The notes under the pieces: generated by a model
Told to the model about the DNA's origin: nothing
Databases searched by the model: none
The model's input: the letters and a program-made list of their open reading frames with translations, nothing else
Assembly: GCA_946183175.1 (NCBI GenBank)
Contig: CAMHBH010000105.1
Location: forward strand, 1 to 7,544
DNA: 7,544 bases
Reading direction: 5' to 3'
From: an uncultured Oscillibacter sp.
Lineage (GTDB): Bacteria > Bacillota > Clostridia > Oscillospirales > Oscillospiraceae
Shown here: positions 1-5,404 of the stretch, piece after piece
Position numbering within the stretch: position 1 is the first letter of the stretch
How the letters are laid out: each line of letters starts with the position of its first letter
Translations under genes and position numbers: made by a program

Positions 1-504
1 ACATATGCACAAGAAAAAGCGCAAGAAGACCTTTTTCAAAATTCTATCAAGCTCAGTTATGAATATCTTGACCGATATTATGAACAGACACAAGAACAGG
101 CAAAGCAAGGATTTCGGATAACGTCATATATAGCTTTTGGAGGCGCGTTATTAATTGGCATTGGTATAGTTGCGTTGTTTCAAGGAGTTGTAACACCCGC
201 CTATATCACATGTGCTGCAGGGGTCATTACCGAATTTATTTCATCCGTATTTTTCGCCATGTACAACAAAACCGTAACCAGTATGAATAGCTATCATGAT
301 AAATTGGTACTCTCTCAAAATATTGCGTTTGCGTTGCGCATTGCCGGGGAAATGGAAGGCACGAGCGAGAAAAACAAGGCGAAACTCGCGATAATCAACG
401 AGCTTGTGAAGGACGTAAACGCGCAGATGATGAAAAGCGATACCGACGCCGACGAGCAACCGAAAAAGGACAAGCCGTCGCCGTCCGACACAGAGACGCA
501 ATAA
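1..504 (+). CDS. TRADD-N-associated two-transmembrane domain protein, C-terminal part
   Basis: The reading frame is open from base 1, so only the last 167 residues are seen and the N-terminal domain lies outside. The visible part has a charged helix (about residues 1-38), a glycine-rich transmembrane segment (about 41-60, AFGGALLIGIGIVALF), a short turn, a second one (about 66-87), then YNKTVTSMNSYHDKLVLSQN and a long helix ending in a Lys/Asp/Pro-rich tail. The order QAKQGFR, first TM, AAGVITEFIS, FFAMYN, YHDKL matches the family I know as the cyanobacterial TRADD-N associated 2-TM domain, described from predicted NTP-dependent conflict (immune-like) systems. By that precedent it would anchor or signal for an effector, but the partner domain cannot be read here. 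The first 340 bases are AT-rich against the GC-rich transketolase genes next door, suggesting acquisition. The family match is from memory of the motif pattern. Confidence 0.72.
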   Translation, partial: TYAQEKAQEDLFQNSIKLSYEYLDRYYEQTQEQAKQGFRITSYIAFGGALLIGIGIVALFQGVVTPAYITCAAGVITEFISSVFFAMYNKTVTSMNSYHDKLVLSQNIAFALRIAGEMEGTSEKNKAKLAIINELVKDVNAQMMKSDTDADEQPKKDKPSPSDTETQ

Positions 505-509
505 CGAGA

Positions 510-541
510 GGGCCGCCCCGTGTGGGACGGCCCCTGTTTTT
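510..541 (+). terminator. Terminator between convergent genes
   Basis: GGGCCG at 510-515 pairs with CGGCCC at 528-533, with three further C-G pairs inside and a GTGT loop, followed by CTGTTTTT. The T run is on the plus side and serves the two-TM gene that stops at 504. On the minus strand the stem is even better (a U-G pair replaces the C-A mismatch) but only TCTCGTTATT follows, so it may also weakly stop the transketolase transcript. Confidence 0.8.
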
Positions 542-552
542 GTAGCTGTCGC

Positions 553-1527
553 TTACTTGCGGGCAAGTACCTTCTTGACGGCTTCGACGACATTCGCCGC
601 CCGGAGGCCGTATTCGTCCATGAGGAAGTCCTGCGGCCCGACCTGCCCGAACAAGTCCTGTACGCCTACAAATTCCTGCGGCGTGGGGCAGTTCTTCGCG
701 AGGCAGTTCGCCACGACCGAACCCAGTCCGCAAGTGACGTTGTGGTTCTCGGCGGTGACTATCGCGCCCGTCTCTTTCGCGGCCTTGATAACTAATTCGG
801 TGTCGAGGGGCTTCCACGTAAACATGTCAATCACGCGCGCGGGAATGCCCTCGGCCTGTAAGGTCTCCCATGCTTTGAGCGCCTCGTCGACCATCAGCCC
901 CGACGCGATAATCGTCACTACGTCCTTGTCGGTCTCGTGGAGCGTGACGCCCTTGCCAATCGGGAACTGGCTACCGTCGCCGTAGACGCGGATAATGTCC
1001 TTGCGCGGGAAACGCGTCATGGTGATTCCGCTTGTAATCCCCGGCAACTGGTACGTCACACAGGCGAGTTGCTCGTAGTCGCAGGGGTCGGTCACGACGG
1101 CGTCCGGGATGGACATATACATAGCGGCGTCTTCAAGGGGCATATGCGTGCCGCCGTTGAAAGCGGCGGTCACGCCGGGGTCGGAGCAGAGGACGTGTAC
1201 GGGCAGGCCGGCGTAGGCGGCGGACATATAAATCTGGTCGTAGCAACGGCGGGAGGAGAAAGTACCGAACGAGTGAAAGAATACCTTCTTCCCGGTGGCG
1301 GCGAGGCCCGCCGCGATTCCGGCGGCGTTGCCCTCCGCGATACCCGCCTGGAACGCCCGGTCGGGGTAGTGCTGTTGCAGGCGCTTCGTGTTGATACAGC
1401 CCATGAGGTCACAGTCGAGGTAGCAGATAGAGGAATCCTTCTCCATCAGGGAATCGAGTGTAAGGGCTACGGCGTCGCGGGCGGCGCGGGAGTCTTTTTC
1501 GTGCTTGCCAATCAAATTCACGCTCAT
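553..1527 (-). CDS. Transketolase, C-terminal (pyrimidine-binding) subunit
   Basis: This 324-residue protein is the second half of a split transketolase: the pyrimidine-binding domain of thiamine diphosphate enzymes followed by the transketolase C-terminal domain. With the N-terminal subunit it transfers two-carbon ketol units in the cytosolic non-oxidative pentose phosphate pathway. Visible landmarks are AGIAEGNAAGIAAGLA (62-77), whose Glu65 is the expected glutamate contacting the thiamine N1', the segment NGGTHMPLED (124-133), and AENHNVTCGLGS (259-270) in the C-terminal domain. The start at 1527 is preceded by GGAAGGAG at good spacing. It lies 18 bases downstream of the N-terminal subunit gene and so is its operon partner. 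Related split enzymes include DXP-synthase-like paralogs, but the paired transketolase architecture is clear. Confidence 0.95.
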   Translation of the reverse strand: MSVNLIGKHEKDSRAARDAVALTLDSLMEKDSSICYLDCDLMGCINTKRLQQHYPDRAFQAGIAEGNAAGIAAGLAATGKKVFFHSFGTFSSRRCYDQIYMSAAYAGLPVHVLCSDPGVTAAFNGGTHMPLEDAAMYMSIPDAVVTDPCDYEQLACVTYQLPGITSGITMTRFPRKDIIRVYGDGSQFPIGKGVTLHETDKDVVTIIASGLMVDEALKAWETLQAEGIPARVIDMFTWKPLDTELVIKAAKETGAIVTAENHNVTCGLGSVVANCLAKNCPTPQEFVGVQDLFGQVGPQDFLMDEYGLRAANVVEAVKKVLARK

Positions 1528-1545
1528 GTCTCTTACTCCTTCCCG

Positions 1546-2379
1546 TCAGGCGTTTTTGGCGTCGGCGAACGCCTTCTCGGCGGCGGCTAACGCTTCCTGC
1601 CACTGTTCCTCTTTGGGCTGTGAGGAATGTTCGTGCTTGGGTTCGGCGAACGTCGCGCCCTTGCCCTTAATCGTGTCGAGTACGATACAGGACGGCACGC
1701 CCTTTTTCGCGTAGGCGTTCTGAATGGCGTCATAGATAGCGGTCACGTCGTGGCCGTCGATTTCCTGCGTATAGAGGCCGAATCCGGCGGCTTTTTTCGC
1801 AATGTCGCCGTGGTCGAGAATGTCCTGCGTGGAGCCGTCCAACTGGTAGCCATTCTTGTCGATGAAATAGATGATGTTGTCGAGTTTGTGGGCGTATGCG
1901 AAGTGGAAGGCCTCCCAGACCTGGCCCTCGTCGGCCTCGCCGTCGCCGATGACGCAGAAGACGTGGTTCTGACGCCCGTCGATTTTGTTGCCGAGCGCGG
2001 CCCCGGTGGCGGTCGAGACGCCCTGTCCGAGGGAACCCGTGGTGAGGTCTACGCCGGGGGTCAGTTTCCGGTCGGTATGGCTGGGGAATCTGGTGTGCGG
2101 CTGGTTGAGGGTATAGGCCTCCTCCAGCGGGTAGAAGCCCATGAGGCCGAAGGTCGCGTAGGCGACGGGCCCGGCGTGGCCCTTGGAGAGTACGAGCCAG
2201 TCACGGTCGGGCCAGCGGGGATTCTTGGGGTCGAACTTCATGACCGCACCGTAGAGCACGGCCATGAGTTCGGCGAGGTCCATGGAGCCGCCCACATGAC
2301 CGAATCCGCGCGAGTGGATGACCCGTAAGGTCTCCAGGCGGATATTGGCCGCCAGGACTTTCAGTTCCTTTTCATTCAT
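1546..2379 (-). CDS. Transketolase, N-terminal (diphosphate-binding) subunit
   Basis: This 277-residue protein carries the thiamine diphosphate/Mg-binding half of transketolase. The cofactor motif is visible as GDGEADEGQVWEA (145-157) with DKNGYQLDG (174-182) after the expected gap. Active-site features include GHVGGS (27-32, His28), SKGHAG (65-70, His68) and TGSLGQG (114-120). The length fits the usual N-terminal subunit and is about half a full-length transketolase. It is the first gene of a two-gene operon; the promoter is at 2442-2470. The ATG at 2377-2379 is preceded by GGAAG with a rather long spacing, so its Shine-Dalgarno is weaker than that of the second gene. No frameshift or missing catalytic residue is apparent, so I expect a working host metabolic enzyme unrelated to the neighbouring element. 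Confidence 0.95.
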   Translation of the reverse strand: MNEKELKVLAANIRLETLRVIHSRGFGHVGGSMDLAELMAVLYGAVMKFDPKNPRWPDRDWLVLSKGHAGPVAYATFGLMGFYPLEEAYTLNQPHTRFPSHTDRKLTPGVDLTTGSLGQGVSTATGAALGNKIDGRQNHVFCVIGDGEADEGQVWEAFHFAYAHKLDNIIYFIDKNGYQLDGSTQDILDHGDIAKKAAGFGLYTQEIDGHDVTAIYDAIQNAYAKKGVPSCIVLDTIKGKGATFAEPKHEHSSQPKEEQWQEALAAAEKAFADAKNA

Positions 2380-2406
2380 GGAGGTCTTCCTTTCTCTTCT
2401 CCTGTA

Positions 2407-2426
2407 ATTTCCGCGGGGGCGGAAAT
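2407..2426 (-). promoter_or_regulatory. Perfect hairpin in the transketolase leader
   Basis: ATTTCCGC and GCGGAAAT form a perfect 8-bp stem around a four-base loop (CCCC in the RNA). It lies between the predicted transcription start (near 2435) and the start codon at 2379. No T run follows, so it is not an obvious terminator. It could stabilise the 5' end of the mRNA or be a protein-binding site; the role is unknown. Confidence 0.5.
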
Positions 2427-2441
2427 CCCTTTGTAACTGGT

Positions 2442-2470
2442 ATTTTATCCAAAAGTAGTCGGCGTGTCAA
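2442..2470 (-). promoter_or_regulatory. Sigma-70/A-type promoter of the transketolase operon
   Basis: Read on the minus strand, a perfect TTGACA (2465-2470) is followed after 17 bases by TAAAAT (2442-2447). Both boxes and the spacer are near consensus, 62 bases upstream of the transketolase start codon. The leader holds the 2407-2426 hairpin. Confidence 0.85.
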
Positions 2471-2515
2471 GAGCGGTTTCTGTGAAATTATGGCAATATG
2501 CGGGCACGGCGTGAC

Positions 2516-2543
2516 AAAAGCGTCCCGACAAAAGTCGGGGCGT
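2516..2543 (-). terminator. Minus-strand hairpin with short T run
   Basis: A 10-bp stem (2520-2529 with 2534-2543, two wobble pairs) with a TTTT loop is followed on the minus strand by TTTTG. It would stop leftward transcription just before the transketolase promoter, acting as a second barrier behind the tRNA terminator at 2901-2945. The T run is short, so strength is doubtful. Confidence 0.5.
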
Positions 2544-2586
2544 TCGGCGTTACTGGTTTCAGTTTATCGCGAGGAGGTCGGCGTTG

Positions 2587-2792
2587 ATGTTGTCGTACTC
2601 CGTGAGGGAAGGGCCGGAGGAAACCGCCGACATTTTGAAAAAGGACTGGTGACGCGCCGTGAAAGTCCATATCGGCAACGGCGAGGGCTGGACGTTCGAC
2701 TATGAGAGCGAACCCATGCCGGAAAACCGCTTCAAGCCCTGTGCGGCATTGCTTACGCGCCGCCGGCCCTGTTCACTGGCGCGATTGGCTGA
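2587..2792 (+). pseudogene. Possible broken small gene in the host intergenic region
   Basis: This is the only coding-like stretch in the 566 bases between the transketolase start and the tRNA fragment. An ATG at 2587 after GAGGAGG opens a 21-residue frame (MLSYSVREGPEETADILKKDW) that stops at 2650. The same frame resumes at a GTG (2659) with KVHIGNGEGWTFDYE and SEPMPENRFK, with GC-rich third positions like real genes of this window. Just after the Phe-Lys codons (about 2737) a one-base shift would continue as ALCGIAYAPPALFTGAIG, a membrane-like segment, stopping at 2792. I see this as a decayed or frameshifted small membrane protein gene, or two tiny ORFs. I do not recognise a family. A sequencing error at the shift is possible. 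Confidence 0.28.
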
Positions 2793-2900
2793 CATGGAGC
2801 CGGGGAGAAATCTCCGGCCTTCCGCTGGCCTTTTCCATGAATTGCGGATTCGCTGACACCGCCCGAAACGGCAAATTGTCAACAACGCTAAAAAGTTGTG

Positions 2901-2945
2901 AAAATAAAGAAATTCAGACGCAAAACAAACTGTTTCACGTCTGAA
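2901..2945 (-). terminator. Strong terminator of the tRNA-Pro gene
   Basis: Immediately after the encoded CCA of the tRNA fragment, the minus strand folds into an 8-bp perfect stem (TTCAGACG with CGTCTGAA) that extends through two wobble pairs and AAACA/TGTTT to a three-base loop. The T-rich run TTTCTTTATTTT (2901-2912) follows. It belonged to the tRNA gene before insertion and shows that the bases left of 2950 are the original downstream flank of that tRNA. Confidence 0.9.
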
Positions 2946-2949
2946 AAGC

Positions 2950-2997
2950 TGGTCCGAGTGGCGAGACTTGAACTCACGACCCCTTGACCCCCAGTCA
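2950..2997 (-). tRNA. 3' fragment of tRNA-Pro(GGG): one end of the integrated element (attachment site)
   Basis: On the minus strand the sequence reads as the 3' part of a tRNA: loop CTGGGGG (2988-2994) with anticodon GGG at 2990-2992, anticodon-stem strand TCAAG, variable GGGTC, T arm GTGAG-TTCAAGT-CTCGC with all five pairs possible, acceptor strand CACTCGG, discriminator A and encoded CCA (2950-2952). G72 and A73 fit proline tRNA. No 5' acceptor strand, D arm or matching 5' anticodon stem precedes it (TATGA instead of CTTGA), so the gene is incomplete here. A tRNA 3' end ending at the anticodon loop beside a tyrosine integrase is the standard remnant after site-specific insertion. By geometry the element lies to the right and the reconstituted full tRNA lies at its other end. 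The exact crossover within the repeat cannot be read from one copy. Confidence 0.9.
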
Positions 2998-3185
2998 TAC
3001 GGGAAAGGCGGAAAACCACGGCTTTCCGGCCTGAAATTTTGTAATATATATTCGGTGATTGAACTTTGCTGCCCGTGTGTTCAGAGCAACGTCCCCGCGC
3101 ACTCGGCGGAGGATAGGGGATGCAAACAACAGACGCCGCCTATATAGATTAGTAATAGCCTTAACCACAGCGAACCGCCACACGC
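2998..3185. other. Noncoding attachment-proximal region with inverted repeats
   Basis: No convincing gene lies between the tRNA fragment and the integrase stop codon. It contains CGGAAA (3009-3014) facing TTTCCG (3023-3028), with the overlapping alternative GGAAAG (3002-3007) facing CTTTCC (3022-3027), and a palindrome AATATATATT (3043-3052). Such repeats next to the crossover may be recombinase or accessory-protein arm sites; no good terminator for the integrase mRNA is visible. This role is inference from position. Confidence 0.4.
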
Positions 3186-4322
3186 CTAAATCGCGTCCGT
3201 AATTTTGCGCAAATCCGAGAACGTCACGTCCTGATAGTGCCGCAACATTTCCCCCGACGTGTGGCCCATCAACTCCAGTTTGTCCTTTTCGGCACCTTCT
3301 ACGCGCTTCATCAGCGTGGCGAACGTGTGCCGACACGAGTGCGGCGTGTACTTCCGTCGCTGGACGCCGGACACCTCCGTTACCGGGTTGTCAATCCCGC
3401 ACTGCTCAAGGACGGCGTAGAACAAGGCGCGGTAGGCCTTCAAATCCATCGTCGCTCCCTTCTCCGTACAGAAGACAGGCCCGCGCGTCTTGTCGCCCAT
3501 CAGGCGGTCTACAATCGGCTGTATCACCGGGGAGACCGTAACGACGCGGTCTCTCCCAGCGTCGGTCTTCGCGCCGCCCACGAACGCCCGCTCCTGTCGG
3601 TTGTAGTTCGCGGCGTCCAGCGCGAGAAACTCCGAGGGCCGGAAGCCTAAATAGCATTGGCAAAGGACGTAATCCGCACCCGGGACTACTCCCACGTTTC
3701 GCCGGATGGCCTCCACGGCCTCACTCGGGAGGCCGTTCTTGCCGCCGGAGTCCGTCGCCCGGACTACGATGTACTGTCCCATGTTCAGCGTGGCCAGATT
3801 GCGCGGGATGGCGTACTTGTAGAGCAGTCCGCAGAGGGTCTTCATATTCTGCTGTGTCCGCTTGCCCTTCGGGCAGTCGTCGAGACACTCCTGAAGGTCG
3901 TCCACGGTGATGTCGGTCATTTTGATAGGGTAGACGGGCTGGAAGTATTTTGCCGCCGCCTTGTAGCAGTCCATTGTGGACTTGCCCGCCTTGTGCGTGG
4001 GGAGCCACCGTTCGTAGACTTCCCAGAACGTGGCGGTCGGCGGACGGCGGTCGGCACTGATGGAGGCCAGACCGTTCACCGCGTCGCGCTTGGTCTTGAA
4101 TCCGGACTTCGAGCGCGTGATTCTCCGGCCCCGTTTGCCGTCCAAGCCGATTTCGTAGCCCACCGTCCTGACCGCAATCCATTTCCCGTTCGGCAACTGG
4201 TACACGCTTCCCTGTCCGTTGCCCCGGCTCTTGCGGTTGCGCCGCGTGTCCTGTCGAATGCCGCAGTGCGCGCAGAATCGGCTACCGTCCGGGATTTCCC
4301 TTCGGCACTTTCGACACACCAT
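3186..4322 (-). CDS. int: Tyrosine recombinase/integrase with N-terminal zinc ribbon
   Basis: This 378-residue integrase should catalyse insertion and, with a directionality factor, excision of the element at tRNA-Pro. Residues 3-20 form a zinc ribbon (Cys3, Cys6, Cys17, Cys20). A Lys/Arg-rich DNA-binding arm follows (about 24-85, with GNGQGSVYQLPNGKW), then a SAM-like core-binding domain (about 95-185) and the catalytic domain. All catalytic residues are visible: Arg228 in LGFRPSEFL, Lys252 in GGAKTD, His328 and Arg331 in HSCRHTF, His354 in LMGHTS and nucleophile Tyr363 in RHYQD. I place the start at 4322 because AAGGAGGG lies seven bases upstream and the zinc ribbon begins there; the frame continues upstream to 4472 but that stretch has no comparable start and is occupied by regulatory structure. 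It is intact and the nearest gene to the attachment site. Confidence 0.95.
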   Translation of the reverse strand: MVCRKCRREIPDGSRFCAHCGIRQDTRRNRKSRGNGQGSVYQLPNGKWIAVRTVGYEIGLDGKRGRRITRSKSGFKTKRDAVNGLASISADRRPPTATFWEVYERWLPTHKAGKSTMDCYKAAAKYFQPVYPIKMTDITVDDLQECLDDCPKGKRTQQNMKTLCGLLYKYAIPRNLATLNMGQYIVVRATDSGGKNGLPSEAVEAIRRNVGVVPGADYVLCQCYLGFRPSEFLALDAANYNRQERAFVGGAKTDAGRDRVVTVSPVIQPIVDRLMGDKTRGPVFCTEKGATMDLKAYRALFYAVLEQCGIDNPVTEVSGVQRRKYTPHSCRHTFATLMKRVEGAEKDKLELMGHTSGEMLRHYQDVTFSDLRKITDAI

Positions 4323-4335
4323 AGAAAAACCCTCC

Positions 4336-4363
4336 TTGCAATCCGGCGGCAATCGTGTATAAT
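4336..4363 (+). promoter_or_regulatory. Rightward promoter upstream of a predicted small RNA
   Basis: TTGCAA (4336-4341), a 16-base spacer and a perfect TATAAT (4358-4363) form a plausible plus-strand promoter facing away from the integrase. It would start near 4370. On the opposite strand the same bases give TATTAT (4359-4364), a possible -10 for the integrase with a poor -35, so the two promoters may overlap back to back. Confidence 0.55.
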
Positions 4364-4364
4364 A

Positions 4365-4389
4365 GGGAGCTGTCCGGTAGACAACTCCC
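4365..4389. promoter_or_regulatory. Operator-like inverted repeat between integrase and J-domain-like gene
   Basis: GGGAGCTGTC (4365-4374) and GACAACTCCC (4380-4389) form a 10-bp inverted repeat with a five-base spacer and one imperfect position. As RNA it pairs fully only on the minus strand (the odd pair becomes G-U), so it could be a weak terminator or attenuator of the leftward transcript (followed by TATTATA). As DNA it sits over the start of the rightward promoter and just upstream of a possible integrase -10, where a repressor site would control both. I cannot tell which. Confidence 0.5.
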
Positions 4390-4440
4390 CTTTGCCGCGC
4401 CGTTCCCGCGTACGCCACCACGCGGGGACGGCCTTCTTTT
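4370..4440 (+). ncRNA. Predicted small RNA of about 70 nt, antisense-oriented to its neighbours
   Basis: The interval runs from the predicted start of the TATAAT promoter to the T run of a strong rightward terminator and contains no reading frame with a ribosome binding site. The 5' part has a small hairpin (GTC CGGTA GAC would be its core) and then an unpaired-looking CTCCCCTTT (4385-4393) that could pair with purine-rich Shine-Dalgarno sites; the 3' part is the terminator stem. Both flanking genes are on the minus strand, so a plus-strand promoter plus terminator is otherwise unexplained. No known RNA family is recognised. The transcript is a prediction only. Confidence 0.42.
4399..4440 (+). 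terminator. Strong rightward terminator
   Basis: A 13-bp stem (4399-4411 with 4420-4432) closes an eight-base loop and is followed by CTTCTTTT. The only non-Watson-Crick pair is U-G in the plus-strand RNA but C-A in the minus-strand RNA, and the T run is on the plus side, so it acts rightward. It would end the predicted small RNA and keep rightward transcription out of the J-domain-like gene. Confidence 0.75.
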
Positions 4441-4473
4441 GTTGTCCCGGCCCAGTCTACCACACAGGGCACA

Positions 4474-5322
4474 CTATGTCACGAACTCTTTTTCATTAAA
4501 AAAACGCTCTAAGAGGTCGCGCAATTCGCGTTTCATGGACTGATAAGCGTCTTGAAAATCTGGATTCCTTATCTTTTGAAAAACAACATTCATATCAAAC
4601 ATATGGGAGATATATACAGCGGCAAAGAAATTAAATAAATCGTCTTGCTCATATTCGGCTAATTGCACCGCTTTAAAGAGTTCACTCGCGGCAACGTCAA
4701 ATTTATGCAAAAGCCGCTGGTTCTTTTTTTCATCGTAATTGGCCGGATAGCAAAAATCGGCATTTTCGTCGGGAGGATATAAGGACAATAGAAACAGGCC
4801 ATCCTCTATTATTCTTTTCATTTCATCCTCTGCGTAATCTTTCGAGTATGCGTCCAGAAAGCAATTATACAAAATCGACATACTCCATTCAATTGCAGTG
4901 GCAAAATCGGTTTTGATTTCGCTCTCAAACGGATACCGATGAATAATCTGATTCAAGGTTTCAGCCTTCTGAAACAGGAAATCATAAACTCTATCGGATT
5001 CTGGGTCTATTGACCAACAACGTCTTGATTTATCTGAGCTATGCCAGTCGTAGTGAATAATCACAGTCTGGTTAGAAGATGTCGGATATTCGGAACTTTT
5101 CTCCGCCTCAACATAGCGGTCAAGAACCTCGTCATATTCTCGCTTCTTTTTAGTGTCGCTCAACGTCAGATACGCGGAATCCAGCGTTTGCCGGGCGTTC
5201 GGGTCTACATCCCCGGAGGCGTTCAGCTCGACCAGCTTCTGTAAAAAGGCGTCCCGGATTTCTTCCTGTGTGGGGTAGAAGCGCGGTAGGCCCAGAACGG
5301 CGTAATAATCCGGAAAATTCAT
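4474..5322 (-). CDS. J-domain-like protein without HPD, with uncharacterised C-terminal region
   Basis: The first 70 of 282 residues look like a DnaJ J-domain: DYYAVLGLPRFYPTQEEIRDAF (helix I and start of helix II; residues 5-26) and LDSAYLTLSDTKKKREYD (47-64, helix III and the usual end). The HPD tripeptide that stimulates Hsp70 should fall between them, but the sequence there is VELNASGDVDPN, so canonical DnaK activation is not expected. Residues 75-282 are acidic, aromatic-rich and mainly helical, with no family I recognise, no zinc-finger repeats and no transmembrane segment. Base composition changes sharply: the J-domain part is GC-rich like the neighbours, the rest is AT-rich, suggesting a domain swap. 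The start at 5322 has GGGAGG five bases upstream. It sits between repressor and integrase, the usual place for prophage cargo such as immunity or defence genes; that role is inference. Confidence 0.75.
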   Translation of the reverse strand: MNFPDYYAVLGLPRFYPTQEEIRDAFLQKLVELNASGDVDPNARQTLDSAYLTLSDTKKKREYDEVLDRYVEAEKSSEYPTSSNQTVIIHYDWHSSDKSRRCWSIDPESDRVYDFLFQKAETLNQIIHRYPFESEIKTDFATAIEWSMSILYNCFLDAYSKDYAEDEMKRIIEDGLFLLSLYPPDENADFCYPANYDEKKNQRLLHKFDVAASELFKAVQLAEYEQDDLFNFFAAVYISHMFDMNVVFQKIRNPDFQDAYQSMKRELRDLLERFFNEKEFVT

Positions 5323-5334
5323 AAGTTCCTCCCA

Positions 5335-5357
5335 TCCCGCGAAAGCGGGGCTTTTTT
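5335..5357 (+). terminator. Rightward terminator upstream of the J-domain-like gene
   Basis: TCCCGC, a GAAA tetraloop, GCGGGG, then C and six Ts. It is a compact but typical intrinsic terminator on the plus strand although no rightward gene precedes it; on the minus strand the same hairpin sits just upstream of the Shine-Dalgarno of the J-domain-like gene. With the one at 4399-4440 it brackets that gene with barriers to antisense transcription. Confidence 0.65.
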
Positions 5358-5368
5358 CATGCCTGTTA

Positions 5369-5404
5369 CCATGCTGTCACGTCCGAAAGGGGGTGACAGC
5401 ATGG
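5369..5404 (+). promoter_or_regulatory. Perfect 12-bp inverted repeat over a start codon
   Basis: CCATGCTGTCAC (5369-5380) and GTGACAGCATGG (5393-5404) are exact reverse complements separated by 12 bases. In a rightward mRNA the loop would display the Shine-Dalgarno (AAAGGGG, 5386-5392) while the ATG at 5401 lies inside the stem, so the fold would block initiation of the 52-residue ORF. Alternatively it is a DNA operator. Confidence 0.6.

Noticed and set aside
937..1590. Long rightward frame of 217 codons opposite the transketolase genes
   Set aside because: Glycine/valine-rich shadow of a conserved gene on the other strand. The same applies to 1627-2328 and 3657-4499.
2490..2705. Rightward 71-codon frame in the host intergenic region
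   Set aside because: No Shine-Dalgarno, overlaps the minus-strand terminator at 2516-2543, and its Arg-rich product looks like a shifted reading of the better frame starting at 2587.
2799..2818. Inverted repeat GCCGGGGAGA/TCTCCGGC as a terminator of the broken gene
   Set aside because: The stem needs a two-base bulge and the next T run is about a dozen bases away.
3002..3028. Hairpin near the attachment site as the integrase terminator
   Set aside because: No T run follows on the minus strand and two alternative arms compete; kept only as a possible recombinase-associated repeat.
2950..3040. Complete tRNA gene at the junction
   Set aside because: No 5' acceptor strand, D arm or matching 5' anticodon stem is found upstream on the minus strand; only the 3' portion is present.
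4323..4472. Possible 50-residue N-terminal extension of the integrase
   Set aside because: The frame is open, but the AAGGAGGG before 4322 and the zinc ribbon starting there define the real start; the stretch upstream holds promoter, inverted repeat and terminator structures.
5201..5240. VDP in the J-like domain as a variant HPD motif
   Set aside because: It lies after a shortened loop without the flanking basic tyrosine-lysine context, so I treat the HPD as missing rather than substituted.
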